DNA of 64,000 bases from Usnea hakonensis (lineage: Eukaryota; Ascomycota; Lecanoromycetes; Lecanorales; Parmeliaceae), in NCBI GenBank assembly GCA_013423325.1, contig BLJB01000061.1:1-64000 (forward strand), written 5' to 3'. How positions within the stretch are numbered: position 1 is the stretch's first letter; the number at the start of each line of letters is the position of its first letter. The position numbers were made by a program, and so were the translations under genes. The notes beneath the pieces were generated by a model. It searched no databases. It was not told where the DNA came from and saw only the letters and a program-made list of their open reading frames with translations. This document shows positions 1-11,113 of this stretch, one piece after another.

Positions 1-60
1 TGTACGCCTAGGGGTTTGGGGGGTGTACGCCTAGGGGAAGGGGGTGTACGAATAGGCCTG
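1..60. repeat. Short G-rich tandem repeat at the left edge
   Basis: TGTACGCCTAGGGG begins at 1 and again at 24, and a degenerate third copy (TGTACGAATAGG) begins at 45. The copies are joined by G-rich spacers of differing length, giving periods of 23 and 21 nt. The array is cut by the window edge, so its full length is unknown. It lies just outside the LTR element and is not part of it. Confidence 0.6.
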
Positions 61-77
61 GCCATAATCTATATAAA

Positions 78-238
78 TGTTACGCATATCCTCCACAGGA
101 TATGTGCGGAGCCTCATAGGGCTTAGCGAGCCTTGGCACTCCGGCCATGAGGAGGATTCTTCCTGTAGATACTCTTTCTTCTATATACATTATTACCATT
201 CCATATTATATGATACCAGTCATTGATATTCCGTGACA
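78..238 (+). repeat. 5' LTR (161 bp)
   Basis: It begins TGTTACGCATATCC and ends CCGTGACA. It matches 1997-2157 across its whole length by eye. The TATATAAAT just upstream at 70-78 overlaps the target site. Confidence 0.92.
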
Positions 239-462
239 GATGGCAGCAACACTTCGGTTACTATTGCAACAGTCTCTTATATAGACGGCGATAGAGATCC
301 AGTGGATCCACCATTCAGTAACACGCAAAGCCTGCATCAACACCTAATAGTGCAACGCTCCAAGCCGGTCCTCTCATACACTCGCAGTCATCGAGTACCA
401 TTTGACAAAAAACCACCTCACGAATCGATCCTTTTGATAGGCCTGTCGATACACCATACGTC

Positions 463-1689
463 ATGGCTGCAAACACGAGAAGCCAAACTGCTCAGGCCGA
501 TAACACTGAAGCACTCTCAACACAAATGACGCAAATGAATGCACGAATGGAGCAGATGATAACAATGATGAACGCAATGCAAGCTGATTTGGGCACTGTC
601 AAAGGCGATATAACTACTGTCAAAAGCAATATCACCACTGTCCAAGGCAATTTGAACTCCGTCACTGCAGAAGTAGAAGCATTAAAAGCCACTTCTAGAT
701 CTCCTTCACCAACTCCGCAAGGCACTGCTCCACAGCCTACTCAGCCAGCCACTCAGGGAGAAGACAAGAGGTGGAGACCAGAAGAAGTAGGGTATTTCGA
801 CGGCACCGGTGATGTCATTGCTTTCACAGACCGCCTGTACAGCACTGCGTCTCAAAAGGGAGTTAAACTGGTACAGGGCAATTTGGTCTCAGTATTGCAA
901 GCAACCGCTTTTAACTGGTACCATTACGAACTGGATCACGATACCAAAGGTGTCTACAATTTGAACACGCGAATCGATCCATGGTGCGAGGCACTAATCA
1001 AGCGATTTGGGCCTACTCATTCCCAGCTAATGACTCAGTTGGAGGCATGCCAGTATACCAGAAAAGATGCGGCCGAAAAGAAGGATGCCACGGCCTACAT
1101 TCAAGACGTCATGAGAATCACCAAAGGCCTGAAATGGGCTCAAAAAGACGGCCTTATGACTGCCTTCCACCACTTCGAGGCAGGCCTACAGCGAGATTTG
1201 GATCCTCCCAAAGATGATCTCACCGAATTCATCAAGCAAGTGCAATTGAGACAATCAGCATGGTACTCAGTATATTCAGCATTCGGCAAACCACGTCCAC
1301 CTGATCCGCCTCCAAGATCTCACCAATCACGTCCTTACCAGCCGTACCAACAATATCGTCCTCCGCAACAGCCATATCGTCCTCCGCAACAGCCTCAGCA
1401 ACAGCAATATCGACCCCCTACACAGCCTGCACAGCAGTATGACCGCCCACCGAGACCCTCATATCCACCAAAACCAGCTGTCTACTGGGCTGATCAAGAC
1501 GAGGAGGACTGGGAGTATGATCCACCAACCGACAGCTTCCATGCCTACCCCTCAGTCCATGGTCCGGGCCATACACCACGTCGATACGGCAACACTCATG
1601 ACGGTGGAGGTACTGAGGCAATGGCAAATTGGGCCTCTGCAGGCGAAGACCACCGGTGTACTCATGAGGGATGCACGCATTACCACTAG
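463..1689 (+). CDS. Retrotransposon Gag-like protein (408 aa)
   Basis: This is the only long frame inside the LTR element. Residues 20-80 form a Gln/Met/Thr/Val-rich heptad-like region that looks like a coiled coil. About 105-270 resembles the fungal Ty3/gypsy Gag capsid domain (WRPEEVGYFDGTGD, a long helical stretch, then FEAGLQRDLDPP). About 275-345 is a Pro/Gln/Tyr-rich low-complexity stretch with repeated YRPPQQP units, followed by an acidic patch. The C-terminus has a few Cys and His (CTHEGCTHYH) that do not fit the CX2CX4HX4C zinc knuckle. The protein should form the virus-like particle that packages element RNA. No pol frame follows the stop, so it is not part of a Gag-Pol fusion. The start is the first ATG of the frame after the 5' LTR. 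Confidence 0.8.
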   Translation: MAANTRSQTAQADNTEALSTQMTQMNARMEQMITMMNAMQADLGTVKGDITTVKSNITTVQGNLNSVTAEVEALKATSRSPSPTPQGTAPQPTQPATQGEDKRWRPEEVGYFDGTGDVIAFTDRLYSTASQKGVKLVQGNLVSVLQATAFNWYHYELDHDTKGVYNLNTRIDPWCEALIKRFGPTHSQLMTQLEACQYTRKDAAEKKDATAYIQDVMRITKGLKWAQKDGLMTAFHHFEAGLQRDLDPPKDDLTEFIKQVQLRQSAWYSVYSAFGKPRPPDPPPRSHQSRPYQPYQQYRPPQQPYRPPQQPQQQQYRPPTQPAQQYDRPPRPSYPPKPAVYWADQDEEDWEYDPPTDSFHAYPSVHGPGHTPRRYGNTHDGGGTEAMANWASAGEDHRCTHEGCTHYH

Positions 1690-1996
1690 GGCAACGAGGC
1701 AAGCGATATCATTGGCCAGGGATTCAGCCCTACCAAATCAGTTTCGATTCGGCAATACCTCGGACAATGCGCCATTCGACTTGTTTTCATGGATTTGGAT
1801 CACATGGATTCGTGATCTACGGGCGGAGAAAAGAGGACCAACAGCACTTGTTTTCAGCGGTTTTCTCACTTTACAGGCATACACCGTCTACACCATTGCT
1901 CACCCAGCATAATAAGGCACAGCACCACTGTTACCAGTACCCTCGCTGTCGCTAATAGCCATGGGGGCATGGCCTTTTTTCTTTTTTGCGGGCACT

Positions 1997-2157
1997 TGTT
2001 ACGCATATCCTCCACAGGATATGTGCGGAGCCTCATAGGGCTTAGCGAGCCTTGGCACTCCGGCCATGAGGAGGATTCTTCCTGTAGATACTCTTTCTTC
2101 TATATACATTATTACCATTCCATATTATATGATACCAGTCATTGATATTCCGTGACA
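1997..2157 (+). repeat. 3' LTR (161 bp)
   Basis: Apparently identical to 78-238. It is followed directly by ATAAA, the second copy of the target duplication. Confidence 0.92.
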
Positions 2158-2304
2158 ATAAACTACTCTATTATTATTCTCTAGTTATATTAATATTTAA
2201 AACTACTTATTTTTATTATTATAAATAATAAATTAGAGGCCTTTTAAAATTATTTAATATCTTCTTTCTATATAGTTATATAAGGCCTTATAAAACCGAT
2301 TATT
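2158..2304. repeat. TA-rich RIP-type block, left part
   Basis: Very TA-rich sequence dominated by TA, TTA and ATT with no coding frame. It has the same character as 3561-5260. The two parts look like one degraded repeat split by the insertion at 2305-3547. Confidence 0.55.
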
Positions 2305-3547
2305 GGCCGGCGACGAGATCCAGCTGTACGCGCTGCCGGCTACGAACCTGCTGCCATCGTGTGCGATGTGAAGGTCGCCGTCGTACACGGTGTGCAGCAG
2401 AGCCAAGTGATCTCAGGGTGCGACGCGTGAAGGAGATAGGACAGAAAATAGCAAGACAAAGCGACAGAGACAAGACACGTCCCTATTACAAGTGAAGCAT
2501 TCAATCAGAAACACAGCTACACCATTGGCAAAGTCGACATAATGCTACTTAATCGGACGCCGAACGCGCAGAACCTTCCTACAACAACACGTGGAGAGCA
2601 CTGGGTGGCTTAGGTAGAAGGCGTATCAGCTGATGGGATTGGTCACCCCAGATGCGTAGGGACAATAGCCTAGTCCCGGTACGACCGGTGGGATACGAGA
2701 TATCCACTTCCTCCCACGAGCCCGTTCGAAGCGTGGCTGTTAGCAAAGATACGATTCTCTCTCCATCTCCAGACACGCGCACCCATCGATAACTCTACCC
2801 ACTCGCAGAGCCAGCGCGACATATTCACCGCTGGGCGTTCTCCTCTACGTGCCTACGGGTAGCAATACTACAGAAGGAACCGGCATCCCATGCCCGAAGT
2901 GGAAAGACCTCACAGGACCTCGCTCACCCAGTGCAGAGTTTTCACGCGTGGAATGCCAAGACTCTTGGCTCGTTGTGTGAATACGAAGGCCCGTGTTTCT
3001 TCGCACCGGCAGCCCTCCGAGAGTCAACTCGACAAGGACCGCAGAATTCAGCAGCAATCGGTCAATCTAAACTTCGTATCCGTACCGTATCACCATCACC
3101 TACTCTAGCAGGGTCTCTCCCCACCAGACTCGGCACAGGGCTAAGACGCCGGCCTTTTTTCCTCGGCGACAGGCGCTCACGGATCAGAACAATCTGGGAA
3201 TAAGGGCCAGCAACCGAACTCGTGGATAAATACTCTACGAGGAATGCTAACCACCCTACGGGGACGCGGGCGTCATTCGGCCTACCCATATTCTCACTAA
3301 CAGTCAAGTTGTTTTTTTTTCTCAGAAAGGATACCAAAGCGTACAGCGACCTAGCGTGCATGTACAATTCGTGGAAGTTGTCGAAGGTGGTATGCAGAAC
3401 TCGATATTTGCAGGACACCACAACAGAAGAAACGTGTGGAGGTTTTTACCCTGGCGCAAGCAAAGGTTTCCTCTACAACATTGCNNTTCCCGTAATTATC
3501 TTTCACATAGTTAGATAGACACGAGTATGAAATCCAATCCAATCCAA
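2305..3547. mobile_element. Insertion of unknown class in the TA-rich block, with 13-bp flanking repeat
   Basis: Base composition switches sharply to balanced GC at 2305 and back to TA-rich after 3547. The 13-mer AAAACCGATTATT stands on both sides (2292-2304 and 3548-3560) and reads as a target-site duplication. There are no terminal inverted repeats and no TG..CA ends. The right end has the short tandem tail AATCCAATCCAATCC. A long target duplication and a simple-repeat tail suit a 5'-truncated LINE or a SINE-like element, but no reverse-transcriptase motif is visible in any frame. Two unresolved bases (N) lie at 3485-3486. Confidence 0.5.
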
Positions 3548-3560
3548 AAAACCGATTATT

Positions 3561-5560
3561 ACCTTCCTTTCTATAATTATATTATCGTTAAAATCTACTC
3601 TATTTCTAAGACCTATTACTATATACTATTTATAGATCCGTTATCTATCTTATTAGCTTATATATCGTTTACTATATTATCTTATATCTATATATATTAT
3701 TATATAGATAGCTTATAAATCTATTTAATATCTTTAGAAATATCGTCTTATTATATATTATTATAGATCTATTTAATATCTACTTATAGTCCTCCGTCTT
3801 CTATATTTAATAGTTTATAATAGCTTAAATCTTAATTAGTTTTATTCTCGCCTCGGGGCTCTTAATTTACGATATCTTCTATAATTAGAAATTAGCTAAT
3901 ATATCCTCCGCTTCGTCTTCCTCCGCGAGAGGACTTAAATAAGATGGCGGAGAAGCTATATCTAGTACTATACGTATATAAGACTTAGGCTAAGGAGGAG
4001 GAGAAGGAGGAGAAGAAAGAGGAGGAAAGGCCGGTTATAGAGAAGGAGAAGTTGGGGTAAGAAACGAGTATACCTAATACAATAGATATAATTACTACGG
4101 AGGCTATAGATACTATAGAGAAGGCTATAAGGTATCGAATAAGGCTGATAATTACGTTATATTAAGCGCTACGCGTATTATCTCCTACTCTTACTAATGT
4201 ACTTATATCTCTATTATACGGTTAAATCTCTTATCGGCTAGCTACTACCGGGTCTTTTTAGTCTTAGTCTACTATATACTACTATCTATAGGCCCCTAAT
4301 TCTAAAGAAGATACTTGTATAGCGTACCGGGTAGATTAGTCGTCGATACGCTTTTAGTAACCCTAGAAATAGCTTACGCCTAAGCGAGTTTCTAAGTAGA
4401 GTTAATAGTATAATACTTATTATTAAAGGTTATGAAGTATATATTATATTTATTACTATATTTATTACTAGTATAGGCCTATTTAGTAAGTAACTTTTTA
4501 ATATAATTACTAGTAGCTTTATTTTAATCTTGTTAATAGGCTTACTACTTTTCTTATTATATAGTACGAGTCCTTCGCCTCGCTAGACTTATAGATAAGT
4601 TTATAGATCTATTTAGTCTTTTTAAATTAGCCTTAATTTAATCTATATATTTAATAACGACCTTAAATTTATAGCCCGGATATAGGCGATATTAGTAGTA
4701 TATAGAATTTATAACTCGTTATTAAAAATTTAATAAGAGATCGATTAAATCTACTTATTATTATATTACCCTACTATATTAAGACTTAAGAATAACGATA
4801 TATTATTTAATATTATTAAAATATATTTATTATATCGCCTTACTAATCTCTTACTTTAGGGTATATATATCTAATCTACTCTCTATTTAGGCCTCGCTAC
4901 CGAATAGTCTTATTTACTTAACGCGATAGAAATTATTATTTAGATTATATACCTTTAGGACGTATTTAAAGCTAAAGAGGTATAGTTAGTCTATATATAC
5001 TCTAAGCGCGTTCTTTTTATTTTTATTAATTTCGTCCTCTTCGTCTAGTATCTCTTCTAGATCTACGCTATCCTCTAAAGGAGTGCGTTTACGTCCTTTA
5101 TCTTTAATTTATTCGGCTACCTTTTTAGCTACCTACTCTATTATTACTCGCTATTATACGATAGAAGGACCCTATCAATAGTATATCTATTTAGAAGGCG
5201 GGTACTTTATAAGACTACTCCGCTTAGGAGTCTTCTAAGGAGCCTTCTAAAGAGCCTTATCGGCTTTTTTCTAGATCTAAGTAGCCTCCCTTTACTCCCT
5301 TTCGGCCTTTCTAGCTAGTCTTTTTTTCTTTCTTATAACCTTCCGAGCCTTCTTAGTATTCTTAATAGCCTTCTTTTTAGTCTCCTTGTTAGCCTTTTTG
5401 GTCTACTTTCTAGAGGCCTCTTCTTATTCCCTCTTTTCGGCCTCCTTCTCCGTAAAGGAGACCCTCTTTGCCGCCTTCTTACTACGACCACTCGAACGAG
5501 GCTTGTCTATAATAGCGACGATATCAGTAGCACGGCGATAGATAGTAGTACGATATTCGT
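3561..5560. repeat. TA-rich RIP-degraded repeat
   Basis: Two kilobases saturated with TA dinucleotides and stop codons in all frames, the pattern expected when a repeated element suffers heavy C-to-T mutation at CpA. A purine-rich patch lies near 3990-4050. No intact gene is present. The right end grades into the broken minus-strand frame described separately. Confidence 0.7.
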
Positions 5561-5640
5561 TAGCAGCAAGTTGGTCGGCGCGTGTATTAGCCTCAGCCTA
5601 AGCACTGTTAGCCTGGGCATTGGAAGAGTTCTGAGTGTTA
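5270..5640 (-). pseudogene. RIP-broken lysine-rich frame of a dead element
   Basis: Read on the minus strand, this stretch keeps a biased Lys/Glu/Ala/Arg-rich frame (TRADQLAANEYRT, then KKAAKRVSFTEKEAEKRE, then runs of KK and TKKA). It is interrupted by TAG and TAA exactly where Gln codons would suit the local composition, which is the classic CpA-to-TpA RIP outcome. Basic coiled C-termini of this kind occur in fungal transposases of the pogo/Fot1 type, but nothing catalytic survives, so the class is a guess. Confidence 0.35.
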
Positions 5641-6439
5641 CGGGGTATAGTGTTTCGGTATAGCTTCAAAAAATGACTAAATACGACAAAAGAATAGATT
5701 TCAGGTAATTACGCTAATTGATATTAGTCTCTACATACAAATTTAGGGGGTTGGTGTATTAGGTGTATGTGCCAAGAAATCTACTTTTTTTTGAGCATGC
5801 TAAAAGGTGCGGGCTGGGTCAGCGTGGGCTTGATACACCTTGCATGGTTGTGACTAAGGTACCTCATGTATCAACCCACCTTATGTTTCGAGCCGTGGGT
5901 AGCGTTTGGGATTGTAGGAGCATCGGAGACTAAGACATACCCTACAGCTTCCAGCATGTATTGATATTGCAAAAAAATAGAGTTGTACCAAACGAGGCGG
6001 ATTGCAGGGTGACTTTGACGATAAAGTCTGTTAATGTTAGCGGCCTCTTCCACACCCTTCGCTCTCCGTCTCTATCAAACCCAATAAGATGATTTTACTA
6101 CTGCCAACTTATTATTAATTCTATTGTTCCTCTGAGCACTGGCTTTTCTTCCAGACGATCAGAAGCTCAGACGTTTGTGCGTTCATTGGTCAGGAGCCAG
6201 GAAAACAAAAGAACCTTAATTCATTACTACGATTGATTTTAATAAAGACTATACGAGCCTCGTATAAAATGTGTTGTATTCTGACGAATAAGTTGTATCC
6301 CTAGGTAGCAGTATTGCTTTCTCTACTGCGTTTCAAGGTCTGGTGACAACAAGTAGCTGCAAGCGTTGTGTCCTCGACCAAGGAAAAATATTGGCTATTA
6401 TGTTTCTCTTCATTGATACTTCCTACCTCGTTAGCTAAA
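5641..6439. other. Intergenic, no supported gene
   Basis: Ordinary composition. A 60-codon minus-strand frame at 5871-6053 (MEEAANINRLYRQ...) has no recognisable features and is probably chance. I see no terminal inverted repeat that would close the degraded element to the left. Confidence 0.4.
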
Positions 6440-8081
6440 ATGTACCAATCTCCGGCTCTCACTGCTCTCTGCCTGCTTACTCCATGCATCGCAAGCCAAA
6501 ATCTGTCGGCCTCTACTGTTCCAACCCCAACCAGCCAACCGCCTGACTTTACCGGCGAAGACACACCTTATGGAATCATACCTAGCGGTACTGACATTCC
6601 ACCTGGGGCCACTGGCAATCTGAGTGTACAAAATCGAATTGCGACTTGGCTATACGGCTACAACGGCTGCGGCGAAATATTCTGTACGTATTTCGAGAGG
6701 TCGTCTTTCTTTCCATACGGTGGTTTTCACTGCGGAAGATAGCTATAATTATCCCAGAAACGATCATGATAGGCTCTCTCAACAATGCAATTGTATTGAC
6801 TCTGGAATTGAATCCAGATAAGGCCAAACAGATAATTGATGAAGCCTATTACGATTCCTGGCTCATCGCTAAGCAAAACGGGGTTGCTTCGGGTATCGAT
6901 TGAAACAGTGCAGCGGCTCTTGAGTTTCTCGGTCCTCCAGGACATAATCAGGACCAGCAGACTCAAATCCAGAATGTTCTGGCGAATGTAGCGACCATGT
7001 ACTATGGCTCCTATGGTTGGACCCCATTACATCATTACCTCAAAGTCCGATGCGATGACCCTGACAAAGTGTGTTCGAATCCGAAAGACCCGTGTGCACC
7101 GTCAGTATTTCCATCGTGTCTTCTCCTATGTCCATACTCACCTGTTGAAGACCACCGTCGAACCCGGCGTCATCAACGATTGCTTACGCAAAAAATAAAG
7201 ACCCAGATGACCAATATCCCATGATTAATTTTTGCCAGGCCTTTTTCTTCTACCCGAGTTTGAACAATGCCTATAGAAATGCACAGGTTCGTGGAATGAG
7301 AGGGAACCTTGATTTGAGGAACTATATCAATAGAGGGATCCTTTTTTGGTGAGAGACTTTCAAAATGTTCATTACGCTACTAACCAATGGCCAGCACGAA
7401 TTGTTTCATATAGATATGGCCGCTAATGCTCCAGACCCAAATCCTCATATTGCCGACTTCACTATATACTATCGTGCATTGAATAGCGATATAAGATTCG
7501 AAACAAAGGCGTACGGCCCGCTTTGGACCAAGGTTCTAGCTCGTTGGTACCAAGCAGGCATAGACACAGGCGAGTTTGTGCAAAGAAATGCTGACAATCT
7601 TGCAATGTTCGCTCTGGCAAAATACGTTCAAAATAGGCTTGGAATCTACCCACACCTTCCACTAGTCTCATATGAGCCCGTAAAGGCCCCAGATCTCGAG
7701 CCTTCTCCATACATTGCTCCTTTCGTAATGGAGGACGGTGACTTATATCTAAACGACACGGGGTTAAATCAGACTATCTTGGATGATTGGGGCCTCATAG
7801 CTGCGACACCCGGATGTCCTGACGCTACGGGCAATGCCAATGACACCAACAGCAATTACTATCCACCTCTCAGCATCAATGCTTTCTCTCCTGCCTCTGC
7901 CTACCCAGACGACTACAACAGCCAAGTTTCCTCTTGGATCTCTGCCCTAGCCACAGTCAGCAGCACCGCACTTCCCCCAACAGTAACAACAACGGCATCA
8001 ACAAGCGAAGCGACGGATGGTCTGCTCAGCCCCGACCGTCCCTCGCGCTTTCCACCTCAAATAGGACCCCCGAATCGTTGA
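6440..8081 (+). pseudogene. Secreted HExxH metallopeptidase-like gene, broken
   Basis: The product starts with a signal peptide (MYQSPALTALCLLTPCIASQ). Its zinc motif HELFH (7395-7409) is followed by a conserved stretch ending in AYGPLWTKVLARW and then FALAKYV. Conserved blocks before it (SAAALEFLGPPG, VRCDDPDKVCSNP, DDQYPMINFCQ) match a family of secreted fungal metallopeptidase-like proteins related to the M35 group. I cannot name it more closely. Three introns can be placed: 6684-6817, 7101-7150, and 7349-7394 with GTGAGA donor, CTAAC branch site and CCAG acceptor. Two lesions remain: TGA at 6901-6903 where the family has Trp before Asn-Ser, and a frame mismatch across the third intron that a one-base loss in the T run 7342-7347 would explain. 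The tail is Ser/Thr/Pro-rich. Confidence 0.65.
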
Positions 8082-9005
8082 GCCCATGACGGGAAACCTC
8101 TTTGCCAGATAGCTTCATAGACGAAGCGGACTAGGATGCCGCATGGGAGCGCGAGATGTCATGTTAGCGAGAGGAAACCCAGGGAGGGAGGGTTGTCTGC
8201 GGGTGAGGCTGGGCAAGACCTCGTGGTGGACGATATCTATTGTTCCTCCTTGCTGAGAGTACCTAAAGGCTCGAGGTAGCGAAAGAGGGTGGAAGGGACC
8301 TTCTGTTGTATGGTGAACGACTTGACGGGAAAGCTTCGCAAACTGGGAACAGGTCACTAAGCTCATCATCAAATCTTTTGCAATCCCGCTACGCGCCATT
8401 TCTACGACTTGTTGTTTTCGTGAAAATTGAGTGGCTTTGGCTTCGCTGATAGCATGTGTATGAGGCTCAAGGAACCCAAATCCCATTATGTTGATCGTTC
8501 CATGTCTCATTTATTTTCAAGATGATATCCCCTAGGTGCTTGCGGAACGTACCATCCATTAAGTAGGCTGATAGATTGGCGCTTTTTGAAGGTGTAGCCT
8601 GGGTCAACGGGGACGTGATTCTCCTTCGATGGGTATGAGCACCGCGTATATCAATATGCCGCTACAATATCATTTGACAAATCCTGTGATTACTTAACGT
8701 AGCCAGTATTCCGTACTCTATCAGCTCAGAGTAACGAGTTATTCAATCAAGATGATCTTGAACATCGCTGCTAGCTGAGAAGTTTAGGTGGAAGACGCGA
8801 TCACCCCCGCAGTACCTCAATATTGAGACTGACTCCACAAGTAGCTTCCTACCGCGTGTATCCTATGAGATTACACTCCATAGATAGATTGATTTCTTAT
8901 TACGTTTTGAGCTATGATATCTTCAATATACCCTCGACAGACAAAATCTGCCTTCCGCGTCGTCTCAAAACTGTCCCCAAATGGTTCCAGATTCCATGAC
9001 TTCAC
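8082..9005. other. Intergenic, no supported gene
   Basis: A 131-codon minus-strand frame at 8115-8510 has neither recognisable motifs nor plausible neighbouring exons, so I do not call it. The remainder is stop-rich on both strands. Confidence 0.4.
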
Positions 9006-11113
9006 TCACACCGGCAGCCGGGACCTGACACCATGCACCAACCCTCCCAAGACCTCCAACAACCTCGGTCTCCCACCCATCCTCGCATCTACCAGCGCCA
9101 ACCCGACAGCAAGAATGACCCACCTTCCCATCGTCCCCACCAATCTCCTCATCTTCACGCCACCGATAACCTGGTCCTCCATACCTTCTCCCCTCTTGAA
9201 CCCAGGCTTGTTTATAGCAATCTTCGAGATATGTTTCTTATCATATGGCGGGTACCGAAACCCAAGCAGGTAATCCATCCAACCAGGTATATAAACCACC
9301 GTCCTCCGATGCGTAAAAGCGTCGAAGCCATAGCGACCGCGGTAAGCACCAGTGCCGGAATTGCCTACGCCCCCGAAGGGCGCGTTTGGGACGCCGGCGT
9401 GGGTCATGATGTCGTTTATTGTGACGCCGCCGGAATTGGTCTTCGACAGGACTGCAGTGGATGTCAGATGTCGTGTGAACGTCGTAGATCTGTAAGGACG
9501 GAGGAAAGAGACGTACTTTCGTTGATTTCCGCTTGGTTGGTGCTGAAGATGTAGAGACCGAGAGGGTGTTCGCCTTTGGACGTAAGGGCGCATGCTTTCT
9601 GATAGTCCATCTGTATGATGGGGAGAAGGGGACCAAAGATCTCTTCGGACATGAGAGAGTCTGGCCGAGGGTATGTCAGTGGAGGTCCCTCCTCATTGTC
9701 TTAGAAAAGACGCTTCGCACAGAACAAGAGAATTTCAGTGGAGGCGAATTTCAGGGTTATTAAATTATTGAGGATATAAGCTGAACGAAGAGACTAGAAC
9801 GAAACTTGCAGGGAGGACCGTGGAAAGATTTATTCGTGCCACAAGTAAATATATTGCGGCATCGCCGTGGAAGTGGGAGTAAAGGTTTTCTAGGTTGATG
9901 CAATATTTACAGCCCCTCATGGAAATCCATTCTATTTCACGCGGGGACGTGGAGGAACGTCTGTAATAATTGGCGTAGCGAGTAACTACGAAGGGTGCTG
10001 CATAAGCACCCGTGAGGCATGGTGCTTGAAAACCCGTCGCCTGCCCTCGATCAAGCATCACGGCGACATTGCGGGGAAGACTAATGGGACGTAAGAACGA
10101 TATAACTCACCTTGCATATTCACATCTGTGACAATAGTCGGCTGAATGTATTTCATCTCCCGACTCTTATCACCACCATACAAAACATTGCCTCCAGACT
10201 GATTTAAGAGCCCAACCAACCGGTCGTAGTTGCGTTCATTGACAATACGAGTTTCTTGGTCTTTGCCATCACCTTTCAAGAACTGCCCTAGCCAGTATGT
10301 CGCTCGCTCAACAAATTTATCATGAACACTCGGATCGACAAAAACGTGATTAGCGGCCAGACAGATCTGGCCTGAATTGACGTATTTGCTATACGTAATA
10401 CGTTTCGCAGCAGTATCAATATCCGCCGACCGAGTGACAATGCAAGGTGCTTGCCCCCCTAATTCCAGTACAGTTGGAGTCAAGTGCTTTGCTGCAGCAG
10501 CAGACACGATTTTAGCAATCTTCGGTGAGCCCGTGTAGAAAATTGAATCGAAACGACGTTCCAGGATGAGCCCGGTCTCTTTCGGGCCCCCAGTGACTAT
10601 CTGGACGCCCTCTTGATCCAGATACTTGGGCAAAATCTCGGCCATTAAATCCTGAGAAGCCACTGTGATTTCCGAAGGTTTGATCAAGACAGCGCAACCA
10701 GCTGCGATTGCTGCGACCATTGGCGCAAGAGTGACGTAGAATGGAAAATTCCATGTCCCCAAGATCAATGCAACTCCTAACGGTTCCTTACGAATGCGTG
10801 CCCCACAGAGGGTCCCGAACAGGAAGCCGGCATCGGGGATTTCATCCGTTGTCCAAGTTTCGAGATTATTGATATGATCGAGAACGTCGCTCTTCAATCC
10901 CCTAATGTCGAGCAAATAGGATTCGAGATCGTGTCTGTTGAGGTCGGAATGGAGGGCTCTAACTATGGCTTCTTCGTTGTCGGCTATCATCCACCAGACC
11001 TGCTTTAGCTGCCACTTTCGCCAAGCAATCGATTTAGTCTTGCCTGACTTGAAGGTCCGTTGGAGAGTCACATAGGCCGTAGAGACCTGCTCGGGGCCGG
11101 TATAAGTGCTCAT
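9006..11113 (-). CDS. Fatty aldehyde dehydrogenase, class-3 type, membrane-anchored
   Basis: NAD(P)-dependent oxidation of long-chain aldehydes to fatty acids. Three exons (11113-10111, 9660-9517, 9451-9006) join in frame to 530 aa. The introns are 450 nt (9661-10110) and 65 nt (9452-9516). The fold is clear: EPLGVALILGTWNFPF, IKPSEIT, the general-base Glu in VLELGG, the catalytic Cys in NSGQICLAANHV, SEEIFGPLLPI and PFGGVGNSGTGAYRG. The C-terminus has a hydrophobic helix (GRWVILAVGLALVDA), as in yeast Hfd1 and human ALDH3A2, which sit in ER, peroxisome or mitochondrial outer membranes. The ATG at 11113 (MSTYTGPEQ) gives a family-like N-terminus. The open frame extends to 11401, but that part looks non-coding. 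The first intron is unusually long for this genome. Confidence 0.9.

Larger units (their letters stand above)
78..2157 (+). mobile_element. Gag-only (non-autonomous) LTR retrotransposon
   Basis: Two 161-bp direct repeats starting TG and ending CA (78-238 and 1997-2157) appear identical base for base. They are flanked by a perfect 5-bp target duplication, ATAAA, at 73-77 and 2158-2162. TGGCAGCAACAC, two bases inside the 5' LTR, is a plausible tRNA primer site because it begins with TGG. The interior holds one gag gene and about 300 bp of non-coding sequence, with no protease, reverse transcriptase or integrase. The element is complete for its type and must rely on enzymes from another element. 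Identical LTRs and lack of TA bias indicate recent insertion. A clear polypurine tract before the 3' LTR is not evident. Confidence 0.9.

Noticed and set aside
3062..3421. 119-codon minus-strand frame inside the nested insertion
   Set aside because: No motif, no reverse-transcriptase or transposase residues, and overlapping frames of similar length on the other strand.
7350..7352. A second nonsense TGA in the metallopeptidase gene
   Set aside because: It lies inside a well-formed intron (GTGAGA donor, CTAAC branch site, CCAG acceptor). The real problem there is a phase mismatch, not this stop.
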